Source of the DNA: Emergomyces orientalis | Lineage: Eukaryota > Ascomycota > Eurotiomycetes > Onygenales > Ajellomycetaceae | Assembly (NCBI GenBank): GCA_002110485.1 | Contig: MOWL01000075.1 | Location: 1-64,000 of the forward strand | Length of the DNA stretch: 64,000 bases | Reading direction: 5' to 3' | Shown: positions 22,077 through 34,000 of the stretch, piece after piece | Layout: each line of letters begins with the position of its first letter | How positions within the stretch are numbered: position 1 is the first letter of the stretch | Notes under the pieces: generated by a model | Seen by the model: only the letters and a program-made list of their open reading frames with translations | What the model was told of the DNA's origin: nothing | The model's database searches: none | Translations under genes and position numbers: made by a program

Positions 22077-22799
22077 ATATTGAATATTAAGGGCAGGGAA
22101 TTAGGGCTAGGATGGATGAGTAGTGATGTGGGAAGTAGAGATAGGCACAGAGACAAAGACAGAGCGAGTGGCACAGAGGGGACACATCGAGCGGGGGGTC
22201 ACTGATGCACACTCAATGCATGGTATTTGTATGAATGCCATATGCACAGGGTACCCGCAGGTCGATGCGTCGATGATGCACCAGAAAAATGGTGTAATGG
22301 TGTACGGTCTGTAACGGCAATACAGCAATACACGATGCCACTGCCAATGGCTGCTTGCAAACCACGCTGCGCAGTGTGTGGAATGAGGTAATGTGGTATC
22401 AGTACTGTACGCAGATTCTGCTTCGGGAGGGAGCGCGGGGACCTTGGGGAAGTCACGGGACCTTGCGGGCAAAACCTTGCAAACCCTGCAAACCGGGCAA
22501 ACTGGGGGCTGACAGCTGACTCAGCGAAGTCTGTGGCCGCTGATTGGCTGGGCACTTGATGAGTCAGCCCCGCCTGCTCCTGTTGCCCCTTTTTGGACAT
22601 TCCAGCCCTAAGACCTAGGAACCTCAACTGGATAATATATGGAGAAAAAATAAGAGAGAAAAGAAAGAGAGAAGGAAAAAAGGAAACCCGAAAAAAAGAA
22701 AAAAAGGAAGTGAGATGTTGATGATACATATATGCTCATGGATAGGATAAGATCAGGTTGAAGATACAAGGGAGAGTGGGACAGGAGTGTAAATCCAGC
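22077..22799. other. Intergenic between convergent genes
   Basis: This is the 3' flank of the small gene and of SAM37. A purine-rich run lies at 22640-22700. No gene is visible. Confidence 0.5.
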
Positions 22800-24505
22800 C
22801 TAGATCCTCAACATATCCCCCACCTCTCCAAGTCGCGATGCGGGCTTCTGGGCGTCATTCGCGGGCTGCTGCTGAGTCTGCTCCTGCTGCTTGCTGTTCG
22901 CATCCTCTTCTTCTTCTTCTTCTTCTTCTTCTTCTTCTTCTTCTTCCTCCTCCTTAGCCTCAGTCACCGCATCCTCATCCTCTTCTTCTCCCTCTTCTTC
23001 CTCGTCTTCCTCGTCTTCCCCGACTCCCACTCCATCAACCACTTCGATATGGATTAACCCCGTGTATAACACATATCCCACAAACATTCCTAGACCGGCC
23101 AACACAGTCCCTATCGATGCATATAGCTCTCGCCGCTGCACTGTGGCCACCTTCGCCACTAGCTCCCGCTCCTCCGAACCGCCCTGTGCCTCCTCGCCCG
23201 CCCGCTGCAATCTCGCGTTGGATCTGATCTGCCGCACGATCGGTATCGAATCCGCTATCCCTTCCAGGGCCCGCTTCCCCACTGCTCCAAGACTAACTTG
23301 CTCCGGAGCTCGCCAGGGCAGGCTCGATGCAAACGCCGGACTATCAGTAAACGCCATCGAGACTTCCACTGGCACCGCTCCGAAACACCGTGACCGTAAT
23401 CGATCTGCATAGGCGGCTAGTCGCGGAGCTTGTCCCGTGGCAGCGTCTCTCAGCCAAGGATATGGGAGCTTAGGCACCACAGCCAGTGAAAGGTAGCCCA
23501 ATGCCAAACAATCTAGGCTTGATGGAATTTCGGATGACAGTAGATACCCCTTCCGTCCCAGAAGTTCTTCCAAAGGTGCCACAAATGCGACGGTCATACC
23601 ATCCAGTCGTATCCGGTTTTGTTTTGAAGACTTACTCAGCAAATCGCTCACTGTCGCCTGGGGCTTGCGGACAAGACTTTTGGGAATCCTGCTTGCTAGA
23701 TTACTGGGATCCCGCGCCTGTTGTCTCTCCTCCTCTACCATCGCATTGAGATCAAGTGATGTGAGACCAAGATGTTCTGTCCGTTTTTTAGCCGTTTTTC
23801 GAAGCTGTGGTGGCATTATCCATTGATTAGGCCATTGGAGAAGCGAAGCATAGGCTAGTGAGGTCGCATTGTTGTAATTCTCACTCGACACATATAAAGA
23901 AAGGTCAATTAGGGGTTGGCCATGGGATTCGAGAAACGAAGAAAAGCTGTCATTATTGCTGTTAGATCCTGTAATACGATAGTCTTGTGCTGTCAAAACA
24001 AAATTAGATTTGATAAAAGCATGCACTTACGCTATGCAATCTGCCTTCTCTTTATGGCCCATCCACCGATCCAAGTCCCATTCTCCGTCAGAGTATTGAC
24101 TCAGATAGGCCACAATATTCCTAAACCGACTAATCCATCTCGTTCCGGTCCATAACGCTGGCAATTCATCTGAAAATACACCGTTCATCAGTATTTATAT
24201 TCTAGTCCTATGTAGTATTGTAACGTCGTAGGACACGATTTAAGCCCCAACTATCTTAAAATAAAGCGAGCATAACGGACAGCAGCTGCAGAAACATAGT
24301 AAAAGCAATGGCAAAACTATTACTCACTTGTCGGTACCATCCCAGGATCACTGTCCGCTACCAACACCCACTGTTCCCGCTCCCCGCCAGAACCCCTTTT
24401 CTTCGCCGGGACAGCCAACGCAAAATACGCAACCATGGCAATACATTGCGGGTCAATCGAAGGCAACCCAAATGCCGGACCCCAGATATGTAATTCGAAT
24501 ACCAT
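22800..24505 (-). CDS. SAM37: SAM37/TOM37 (metaxin-like) subunit of the mitochondrial sorting and assembly machinery
   Basis: This is a subunit of the outer-membrane complex that inserts beta-barrel proteins such as TOM40 and porin. Proposed exons are 24505-24328, 24169-24031 and 23946-22800, giving 487 residues. The introns are 158 bp (GTGAGT..CAG) and 84 bp (GTAAGT..CAG, with a CTAAC branch), and the phases are consistent. The N-terminus MVFELHIWGPAFGLPSIDPQ is the metaxin/Sam37 signature. ELPALWTG...NIVAYL and the DRWMGHKEKADCIA to SFLESHGQPLIDLSLYVS passage follow in family order. An earlier acceptor (23956) would also keep frame, so exon 3 could start a few codons upstream. Near the C-terminus, ELYASIGTVLAGLGMFVGYV is a likely membrane span. 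After it comes a very acidic tail with about 16 consecutive Glu, then a Gln-rich end. It diverges from the gene at 25253. Confidence 0.9.
22905..22948. repeat. (TTC)n / (GAA)n microsatellite inside SAM37
   Basis: About 14 TTC triplets on the plus strand encode the poly-glutamate run of the SAM37 C-terminal tail. Repeat-length variation here would change the length of the acidic tail without breaking the frame. Confidence 0.9.
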
Positions 24506-25252
24506 GTCTTATTTTTTTTCTTTTTGTTTGGCCTTCTTTCCCCAAATTCCCTTGTTATATATTTCCTTTCCTCCGCCCCTTGTCCTTCACGGTCCCACAG
24601 GTCTGACACCCAAATCTACGACGAAGCTTGCGCTGTGTTTGTTGTGCGCAGGTGATGTTGCAGTTGCGCGCCTATTTCCGGTTCGGCAAACTGATTTGGT
24701 TTTGGTCGTTCTGATTCACACTATCCAAGAAGTATGGATGTATTTACTCATGTAGGTCCCTGGGACGGAGCTGGTAGAAGCGTGGAGGCGGAAGAGTGGA
24801 GTTCCGATGATTATCTCGACCGCTCAGCAACCCCGGAGCAAAGAGCACGGGTTCATCGTTCGAGCACGGAGGTTGGTAATACAAAGAGACTAGTTATATA
24901 GTACCAGAGTCGAATTCCTCTACGGCACAGAGGTATTGATCAATCGTTGCGAGAGATGAACTTCCTGTGGTCAGAAATTCGAATAAATCTTTGGCGCATT
25001 CTGATTGGGGAAGCAGCACAGTAGTCACGTGCCATCGCCAAGAAATGCCGCCTTATCAAACTGTCCGCAACCGCGACGACGACGACGACGACTGACATAC
25101 AACAATGAGATGCAACTGAGATAGCACATAAAAGAGTCTCAATACCGTACCTGCGTCGCTTGGTTATACGTTCTTGCGCTACATAATGAGAGCGAGAGAT
25201 ATCCCGAATTAAAGCCTTTCAGCTCCCACTCTACCAGTGCACTCAATCCACA
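24506..25252. promoter_or_regulatory. Divergent promoter region with a (GAC)n repeat
   Basis: 747 bp separate the SAM37 start (minus) from the next gene start (plus). A run of eight CGA/GAC triplets lies at about 25070-25093. No TATA box is obvious on either side. The open frames in it are short and featureless. Confidence 0.5.
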
Positions 25253-26133
25253 ATGCCCCCAATCAGACGCTACCTACGCATCAGCAAATATTCTGTGTTG
25301 GAATGCAGGATATATCTTGACAATCCTGCCGATTCACGTTGGCTGCTTGACTCCCGCGACCCAGCTCTACTCCGTATCTTCAAGAGTATACGGCCTTTGG
25401 TACTCCCAAAACTGCGCGAGGAAACTGAACGAGCATGCGCGAAGAAGAAGTCGAAACCTGTAAAAGATGTCCTTTCTGAGGGTAAGATTTTGTTGATTTG
25501 CAAACGACACTCCTTGAAACTGCTGTGGCTAACAGTTCAAAGCAGGTGACTTTGAAGTTTCCATTTTCCTCCGTGAGGGAGGCACTAGGCACTCAATTGT
25601 TACAAAACAGAAGTCATTCAACAACCGGCCGTCCAAGATCCAGAGTAACTCGAGTAAATTAACTGGGACCGATGACTCCCCGATCCATGTCACTGATGAC
25701 CCCGTGATGATACCAACTATCATACCTGAGAGTGACAATGAGTTCTCGGTCAACTTGCACGATATCCCCACAGCCACACCCCCCGCAGCTGGTGAAGAAG
25801 GCATCCAATCATCAACACGCCGTCGACGACAAAGGGAGAACCGTACGGAAACTAATTCTGATATAGAAACCGATAGCGATGACGAGGACACCCGTGACAC
25901 GAAACGAAAAAAGACTGGGGTCGAACCGACTTTAGAGCCAGGTGAGGACAACAAGAAACTAAGCCTTAACACCAGCTATAAAGGATTCACAATATGGGGA
26001 AGGATACTGTGTCTCCTCATTACCCGGAAGGGTGCCAGAGCGAGGCCGAAACCTGATGCAAGCACCAACTGGTCAGGCATTGATGGAGGAATGGATCTCC
26101 ACGCAGGCCCCGCAAGATTTCGAAGAGGACTGA
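25253..26133 (+). CDS. Conserved fungal protein of unknown function, with an apparent frameshift near the C-terminus
   Basis: Exon 1 is 25253-25481. The intron is 25482-25545 (GTAAGA, GGCTAAC branch, CAG), and exon 2 follows. The N-terminus RRYLRISKYSVLECRIYLDN and the VLSEGDFEVSIFL junction across the intron read like a conserved ascomycete family whose function I do not know. The middle is disordered and acidic/basic, with RRRRQREN and KRKK as possible nuclear signals. A conserved-looking NTSYKGFTIWGRILCLL block follows. After it the frame runs on to 26237 with an implausible tail. Shifting by one base at the GGG run 26030-26032 instead gives GQALMEEWISTQAPQDFEED and a TGA at 26131-26133, which looks like the genuine end. 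This is a sequencing error, a real one-base insertion or an unusual intron. Confidence that a gene is here is high. The exact end is uncertain. Confidence 0.7.
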
Positions 26134-27982
26134 GGCCAGATGCAACTTCGTTCCCCCGTTGCATTTTTTTTGTACCGTCATGCCTGCAATCAATCAAGGT
26201 CAAGATCACAACTCAAGGTGAAGCCCATCCCGTGTGAAGGCAGTAGGGGGACAAGGATAATCAGGTCAGGGTATCCCTAGCCCGTTACGTGTACATCTTG
26301 GCAAGGCACAAGCTCTTCTCCGTCGCGTCATTTGGTCCCTCCTACCCCGGCCTTTGGTCGGCATGTGAAATGAATCTAGGTATTGTTAATGACGCCATAC
26401 TCACTTTGGCAGCCACGGTCTGGATCACTTATTGCCTGCATATGCATGTATTAGCGTGGATAGACGTAGCGGTGCTTAGTTCAAGCGTCCTTTCCCCTCC
26501 TTTTACGTGGGGTATTTGTGGTTCATTCGCGGAGTCATCCCTGAAAAAGGTTGCTTTATGCTTTGTGCTGGACTCAAGATCCGGATTCTGCCATTCAAGA
26601 ATACAGCTTTGTGTTGCATGATACAGACATGCATCATTTCCTATATTTTGGGGGCTTAGAATGCAACATTTTCAGCCCCGCCATCGTCACCTCATCCCGA
26701 CAGCTGAAAGCTCCGCATTCGTGCTTTTACTTTGGTATGCAAAAATAAAACAGGGACCGTCCCAGCTTGTGGCAGATGTGAATTCCGCAAAAACCCTGCA
26801 GTATCATGTTCTGAGAACAGTTTTTAAACATTTTTTGGAGGTGGGTTAACGTGCATGGGCCACTCGCTTTGCTAGCTTATATTGAAATGCGGTATTGGCG
26901 GAATTGATATTTGACAAATGTTTTTTTACCTGTTTTGTTTTCTCTTTCATGCTTGTACCTGCAATGCATGTACTTGTACAGGTATAACTGCGGGTACTTA
27001 CTGCTTACGCTATGAACTGCTCTAGTAATGTGTGTACGCCAGCTATGAGAGGCAAGGTTATAATATGCAAACTAGGATTTTTCGCCCATTTACTATGAAA
27101 CATTGGCAATGTTATGCCGATTCAGTCACATACGCATTCCACCCCTGCCGTTTTTGAATCAACCCGCTTCAGCTGCATGCATACCGGGTTTGGGGGCTTC
27201 GTATCAATACGTCGCTGTCGTCTAGGTCCCTCTCCACCTACCCTGGGTTTTACAGAGATGCTGAAGGGCGGCAAGATGAGGTGCGTAAAAACTGAAATAA
27301 AGGATAGAACAGGGAAAATATGCACATTTCGAACAACGTTTATACCGGGCAGTCCACTTTCCGAAATGTGAAATTGTGACGTGCGCCGAGGGCTATATCT
27401 TGATGAACTCTTGATGCTCATTTGGCCCTGGAACTGCAACGCAATTGGAGCCTCAATAGTGTTCATCTCACGTCACCACCCCTTCCTGCTTATGAGTGTG
27501 GGACAACCGTTTGCTTCACATCTCCCAGAGAAAAATTAAGCAGATGCTTAATACACATATTAGTAGATGCTCAACCAACCACTGAATCAGCAGCTAGTAG
27601 GTACTTACAGTCTGGTGATATCTGTGGAGCCCGGAATAGTCTTAAAAAACTTAAAGTGGGATAAGCTTAAATAAGGTTGGAGCTTATTGATGATAATAGC
27701 CAATTTGCTGCTGGAAATTGGCTGTTCGCTTTGAACCACTGGGCGTGGGTGTTGCTCATTCAACAGTGACTAAATGTGCTCATTGAATATTATTAGGGGA
27801 TTGATCCTCGTTCCAGCTAATCCGTAGAGGGGAGCTTAAATTAGCTCCTGGCTAGCTACTAAGCTAACTAAATTTATCTGGAGAATCCATCGCCTCCTCC
27901 GAGAAGTTACTGGCAAACACAATCTTGCAACCTGCCCTTAAATTTCCATTCCAGGATCCTTTTATATCTCGAGTTTATCACT
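26134..27982. other. Intergenic, no gene seen
   Basis: About 1.85 kb with only short open frames. It includes the promoter of the Zn2Cys6 gene. I found no repeat or RNA gene. Confidence 0.5.
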
Positions 27983-29628
27983 ATGAGGCCCAGCACCTCT
28001 CGCCGCTATGCTTGTGATCGATGTCGGGCCCACAAACTTCGCTGCAACCGCGACCTAATGGCCTCAACCGACAGCCCCTGTTTACGGTGTAGGAAAGCAA
28101 AGGTAGAGTGTTCAATCGGTTCAGCTGTTCGTGTCGGTTCTACGGCAGAGTTGCTCCATGGCTTTCCAACTAAAATGGATGCAGTCAACTCTACGCAAAA
28201 CGGAGGTAAATATTACCCAGATTTTGTGCACTACGTATCCTCTTCCCATCGGCTAATTAATGAACAGACAGTGGCTATGGTCTGAGCGACCCTCAAAACG
28301 AGAGCTCAACTATCTTGGACCAAATTTGGGAAAATTCCGCTCCCAAGGATTCGAACCCTAGCGATGGTTCGCAGCTCATATCTGTCCGTTGGCCGAGTCT
28401 GAGTCAGCCAAGCCTTTTTCAAGGGGAAGAAAATTTTGGAGAATCCATGGTCGCTGATGCAATGCATTTGCCTGATATGCCGCTTAACTTTCCGGATTTT
28501 GGGTCACCATACCGCAATGATTCTACCAGTAACGATTTTGATGCTCTCCAATCAACCCATTTGGGCTCTCAGACTGCCAATGATATCAGCGTCGAACAAA
28601 GGCAGAGCAACTCCGAACATACCGAGCTCCAGCATTCATTGGACAGCCAGCAAGATTCCTCTCCAGGGGCATTAAAATCAATATCCATATTACACAACAC
28701 TTCTAGAACACTGTGCACCAATTTGTCAACAGCTGGATCCGGTGATGGACAGAGTCTCTCTCCCATAGGGCTGAAAGATGCATGTATTCAACAACTATCC
28801 GACCTGAGCGTTATCCTAATGAAAAATTTCCACCGTGTCGAAGTCTTGAAGCATGCATGCTCTTTTCTCTTCGATTCCCCAGACAAAGTCGCCGCTGAAT
28901 ACCTCCACGCCACTTTAGAAAAATCGGTGATCGAGGATGACAGCATTGGAAACATGCTTCGTGGATCAGAGCAGTTTCTTCAAATCATTCAGCTTTGCAA
29001 ACAAACCGCCGTTGCCTCAATGGAACCGTCGCCAAAGACGCACCCCGAAGGTAACACCCCTCACGATGGTAACCCCAGGGGTTTAGATATTCGACCAGAG
29101 CTTAGCCCCGAGGAAAGCCTGTCAGAAAGATGGAAAATCCTACAATCCGGCTTTAGCAGGTCGAGGGCGCCACCTACAAGTCCATTAAACACATCCGTCC
29201 CCTCTAGCAACGGTTTGGCCGCGTCAGTATCGAAACTAGATGCCCACGCGACCCTTACCATTCTGGCTTGTTACACTACCCTTCTTAAAACCTATAAAAC
29301 CTTGTTCTCAATCCTCTACGATTCTTTTAATTCTTCCTGTGCATTTACTGAAATACTCGGGCTACCTCGGCTAGTCACTGCGTTGCAGATCAATGGATTC
29401 ATGGTTGGCGACAATGGCTGTCTACATATCAGAATTTTATTGCAAACCAGTAGACACTTGCTGAGCTCTATTCAAAAGGCTCTGGATGGAATACTTGCGG
29501 ATACCTTGGCCCAGTCTTTGCTGGAAACTTTGCTGAAGCAAGAAGAAGTTTACTCTTTGGAGGATGATGAGTTTGGCATGAAACCCGTGCGCGATTTGTT
29601 AACTATTATCGAGATGAAGTTGCGATAA
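27983..29628 (+). CDS. Zn2Cys6 transcription factor, AflR-like architecture
   Basis: Exon 1 is 27983-28205 and exon 2 is 28268-29628. The 62-bp intron runs GTAAAT..CAG with a GGCTAATTAAT branch region. The protein is 527 residues. The N-terminus has a binuclear zinc cluster, CDRCRAHKLRC, then CLRCRKAKVEC after a slightly long loop (residues ~10-42). This is the spacing found in AflR-type regulators. The middle is Ser/Thr/Asn-rich. The C-terminal third contains a helical segment, ATLTILACYTTLLKTYKTLF, that resembles the aflatoxin-regulatory (AflR) domain. Such proteins sit in the nucleus and often control secondary-metabolite clusters. It converges with a short-chain dehydrogenase gene 366 bp away, but there is no polyketide synthase or peptide synthetase in the window. 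Without the intron the frame would stop at 28285. Confidence 0.88.
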
Positions 29629-29993
29629 GACATACACACAGCTTAAAAGATCTTTTCTCACTTTATTACATATCCAACTTACAAGAACTCAAGCAAGGAG
29701 AGCTCAAGGAGCTGCCTCTTTGTCGTCCTATTCATTTTCACCCCTGCACGACCCCTTTCATAAATTCTAGGAAGCTACCTGTTTTCTATCCTTCGAGGTA
29801 GAAATCTGATAATAAAATTCCTGCGTTTGCCATGGGTAACAAAATGATCACACTCTGAAAGCAGGTATGGAATCCTCAGATTTTATTAGCTCGCGAATAA
29901 CTGGTACTTATACATATTTTAATAAACCTCCTGATGCTCTCTTGGCGCATTTGATTCTAAATAGCAGCCTCCCGTTTCCAACGCCTCCCATCC
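29629..29993. other. Intergenic between convergent genes
   Basis: This is the shared 3' region of the Zn2Cys6 and SDR genes. Nothing else is visible. Confidence 0.5.
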
Positions 29994-31067
29994 TCAGTCA
30001 TTAAGGATCGCATCGATCTCCGAATTCTGACCCCTCAACACGTCAAGAATTTCCCTCCAGCATTGCGTGCTTAATTTCTTTCCCTCATCTGAGACGACAA
30101 GTACGCCTGCCCTACTTACACATTAGTAGGGATACTTGCATGAAGAACGACAATATAGATCCACTCACATGGCAATTCTATCATGCGTCCAGAACCCGCC
30201 ATGCGCATCAGGCCCAAGCAAAGTTCCACTGACGAGAGTCCGACTCCCCTGCTCTGTTGTCCTGGCTAATATAGATCTAAAAAAGCCGTCTACTCCACGT
30301 AGCACGAAGCCCAAATCGTGGGACAGATTTGACTGACACATACCGGGACAACACGCGCTCACGATCACCTGCTCGACGGAGACTTTGGCTGCAATATGAG
30401 TAGTTACCCACATTGAAAGTAGTTTGGAGATGCAGTATTGACTCCCGATACTGAAGTTTTTCGGATCATTTATCTTTTGAAGAATGCTTGAGGTATCGCG
30501 GACGTCCTTTACATTGACATCACCCTGTGCACAGCTTGCCACGACTTCGAGATGTACCACCCTACCAGTGGATAGGCCTGTTTCACGCAGTTTGGGGAGG
30601 AGGAGGATCCCCAAATAAGCAGTCGATATCGCGTTGACCTGGATCGACATTTCCCAACCCTCTGGGCTTAGTTTATAGGATGATTGGAAAACACCGGCAT
30701 TGAGGACAGCGGCATGTACGACGGTAAACCTTCTATTAACTTGTTGAACGAAGTTTTCAATAGATTGATAACTGGACATATCCAGTTCGATGAGGTGTAT
30801 GACGTCTGCACCGCAGCCTGTCATGGCTTCAATTCTAGCCTTGGCATCCTCCCCCTTCTGTAACGAACGGACGCCGAAAATGAGGCTTGATGCACCTAAA
30901 GCTGCAAATTTTATCGCGGCTTCGAATCCAAGACCTGCGTTTGCCCCGGTGATAAGGACGATTTTTCCATTAAAGGAGGTTGCGGGATCAGCTGGCGGGT
31001 GCCTCGCTGCCCACCAATAACTGCTCAAAGTCGATTTGGTTGGGACCGAAGTGAATGCATCAGCCAT
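29994..31067 (-). CDS. Short-chain dehydrogenase/reductase (two exons)
   Basis: Exon 1 is 31067-30169 and exon 2 is 30114-29994, giving 339 residues. The 54-bp intron has donor GTGAGT, a TACTAAT branch and acceptor AAG. Unspliced, the frame would stop two codons after the splice point. The Rossmann nucleotide-binding motif TGANAGLG is at about residue 40-47. NAG is near 125 and the catalytic YxxxK (YCISK) near 220. The C-terminal exon adds VLVVSDEGKKL and CWREILDVL, typical of the ~330-residue fungal SDRs that resemble retinol or WW-domain oxidoreductases. NAD(P)H-dependent oxidoreduction is expected, but the substrate is unknown. The classical catalytic Ser region reads VVHLEVVAS, so its exact Ser is less certain. 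Confidence 0.9.
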
Positions 31068-34000
31068 GATAATAAGGTAAGATTCAGGGATTAAAAGGAA
31101 AGAATGTCAAAAACGATGAATGATCGTCAACGATAGCGACAAACGGGGGTAAATGTAGTCCAAAGATAAGTTTTGTCAGGCAAATCCTGCTCGATGGATA
31201 TATCGCGTCTAGGTCATTCAGTTCAGGGGCGTAGAAACAGCTGTGTAATTATATCAACTTAGGGCTCCTAGAAGTACTATATATAATGTTAAGCAATGTA
31301 TTTCAACTGATGTTGATATCCGACATGCCGATTCGGCCACCGAACTTTTTCATTCGGAATTCCGAATTGACAGATGAGCATGTCCGAACCATTTTCGGAG
31401 AGGCTTCCAGAAATATTGCGAATTCCACCGATGCATAAAAAATACATAATAGTGGTTGTTGTTCTTTCCCAGGATAATGCTCTTTTGCATATGAAGTGGG
31501 AGGGATTGCTGATGAGTCTGTCTCCTGAGATAGGGCTTTCTGGTCCCGTGATATAATATCCATTGGATGGAATATTCCAAGTCGAAAAATATCACGATAT
31601 CCTCTTCGTTTCTGAACCATTAAAACCTGGAAAGAATTAAAATCCTATCAGCGTGGCATGAAAATAACTGATCATGAAGTATGATTGTAAATTTTCCATC
31701 CCAATCTTATCGATTCAACGATCATTCTCCATATTTTGTCCGTAAGAATCTCCTCGCTGAATGGCACGAAATCCGGAATATGAAATATGGAAGTCCTCTG
31801 ATTGTTCAGAGAAGGTAATCCTTAGTCACAAGGGGATAGTTATTGTCGTTTATTTCTGGAGGTACAGAAGAGCCGTCTTGGAATACTAAGCCAAACCGAC
31901 GTGATCTCATCTCGAGGAACCACGGCGCATCTGTTCTTAGGCACTGCCAGACACACGACTGATAGAAACGAATTACGCATTTCCATTTTGTTTTGACATG
32001 CGGTGGCGAGGGAACCAAGTGGTAACTGGATTTCTCGGTCCCCATATTCAACATCATCTCTTGTGCGCAATATGGCTGAGGCACAGCATTTTGCGGATAA
32101 GGACTATAATTAAGGTATATTTTGCCTATCCATCTCTCGCCTCGAGACGATTTTGGAAGATTCTCTATCCACAATATGCTGCTTTCAAGTATAGCGTTAT
32201 GCACGTTCCGATTTTGGGGGACTTCGTTGCGTAGAAAGCAAGTCAGGGGTTCAGGGGCAAAACCTCACATGCACTGCACGGAATCTTGTTTTTGTGATAG
32301 TCGAGCCTGATGTGTTCATCGCCTCTTGCAAGCTTCGAGATTCTTGTCAACTTTGCCAAACAGGGGTAACTATTTCATCAGCAAACGAGATTTACCTTTC
32401 AATCCGAGCTGGCAGGTTGTCTATCCCCGCTACTCTCATTAATCCATGGATGCTCCCGAGGTCCTCATTGCTGTGATAAAGCGCTCGTAAGGCGTCAAAA
32501 ATCTCGCTGCTTGGTCTTCAGAGGGAATAATACGCAAACTCTTCGGCTTTAAGGTAGGTAAAAACGACGCTATCTAACTCAATGCACGTTAGATGTGCGC
32601 CCAAGCCTTCGAGTCTTGGAACCCTTGGACGCCTTCGAAGGTTAAGAAAATATGTCAGGTCATGTGGGTTCAATGAATTCGTCAACGAATACCCTAGCAC
32701 TAACTTGCTCATCTTTCCCCGTTTCCCCCTCTTCTCCTGCATTAATACGACTTGGGCGGTGTCACAATCGTTCTTCTCCACTCCAGCCGCCCGTAGTTCT
32801 CCCTTGGCTTCCCTTCCTTTTGGTATTATTATTATTATTTTAACCAAGCCTAGCAGGCAATGATTTGTTGCAGGCCACACGCAACGCCGTGGCCAGGTCG
32901 AAAGCCCCTCTCCATCGGCTCACGATTGACAGGGTCTGCCCTATTCAGCGCATGAATCCAATGACCCCCTCTTGAGCTTCTCGCATTGGCGTCGGGCCAT
33001 TCTTAAATTCCGAACCAGGTTCACACGTGGCGTGAGCCGATAACCCTGGCTCCTTTCAACTTCCAGGGAACTTCCAGAGCCAATAAAGGGTCGATGAATC
33101 CCGCCATGCGAGGGGTGTGTCTTTCATAACCCCGTATTTATGCATGCACTGATCTTTTAGTCCAAATTGAAATTGGGATTGCGATTGCGACAAATACTCA
33201 CCGAGTAAATCACGAAGCTGCATTGACCCGAGAGTAGAGGCACACTTCAGGGATGGGCTCGCTATCATGGCCGAGCGCCCACAATGGTCTAAATTTCTTA
33301 GTCGCGTGAGAATAATGGAAAGAAATTTCGATGCGCCCTCAGCGCCTCGCTTGATCCACCCCCGCATCATGACGGAAATGCCACCAGCAAAATGATTACC
33401 AGCAGGATCTATGCACAAGATCCAACCACCTAGGCCTGGTCCCAGACCCCAAACTTTCGATCAGATTCAACGCCAGGATGGGCCAAAACAGGGGCCAGCA
33501 ACTCAGCCAATGCGAGCCTGTAGTTAACGCCACAACCAAAGCGTTTCCTTGGTTCTCAACTCGGCAGTGCTCGATGATGGATGCTGTTTAATCGTAAATT
33601 GGCAAGTGAGGATTCCATGCGGCCCGAGCCACCTCCATGGCGATTCCGTCGCTTATCGATTGGCTAATCATTTCAGCATGTTGCAAGGGAAAATAATCAG
33701 AGATATTGCGAAAGGGGGTGTGCAGGCAGCAGACACACGACCAACTCTTACCAATTGAGGGAATTTCCGGAAGTTCTCCCAACTTAATTATTGTGTAGCT
33801 GTTCATTTCAACTGGATTTCGAAGAGAGAGAATCAACTAATGTAACCCTGAGAAACCTATACTCTTTTGGTCTAGAAAATTACTAGTGGTTTCACAAGCT
33901 ACAGTGCTGGTGGAAAGCTTCGCTTTTGAAGCAACAGATTTTGTGCAGACTATGAATAGGAATCTTTTTCCGAACAGAAAAAGAACAAGTATATAGCTTT

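Noticed and set aside
32518..33418. Possible F-box/LRR gene on the minus strand
   Set aside because: Leucine-rich snippets only, with stops and shifts between them and no F-box motif that I could point to. Mentioned within the gene-poor entry but not called.
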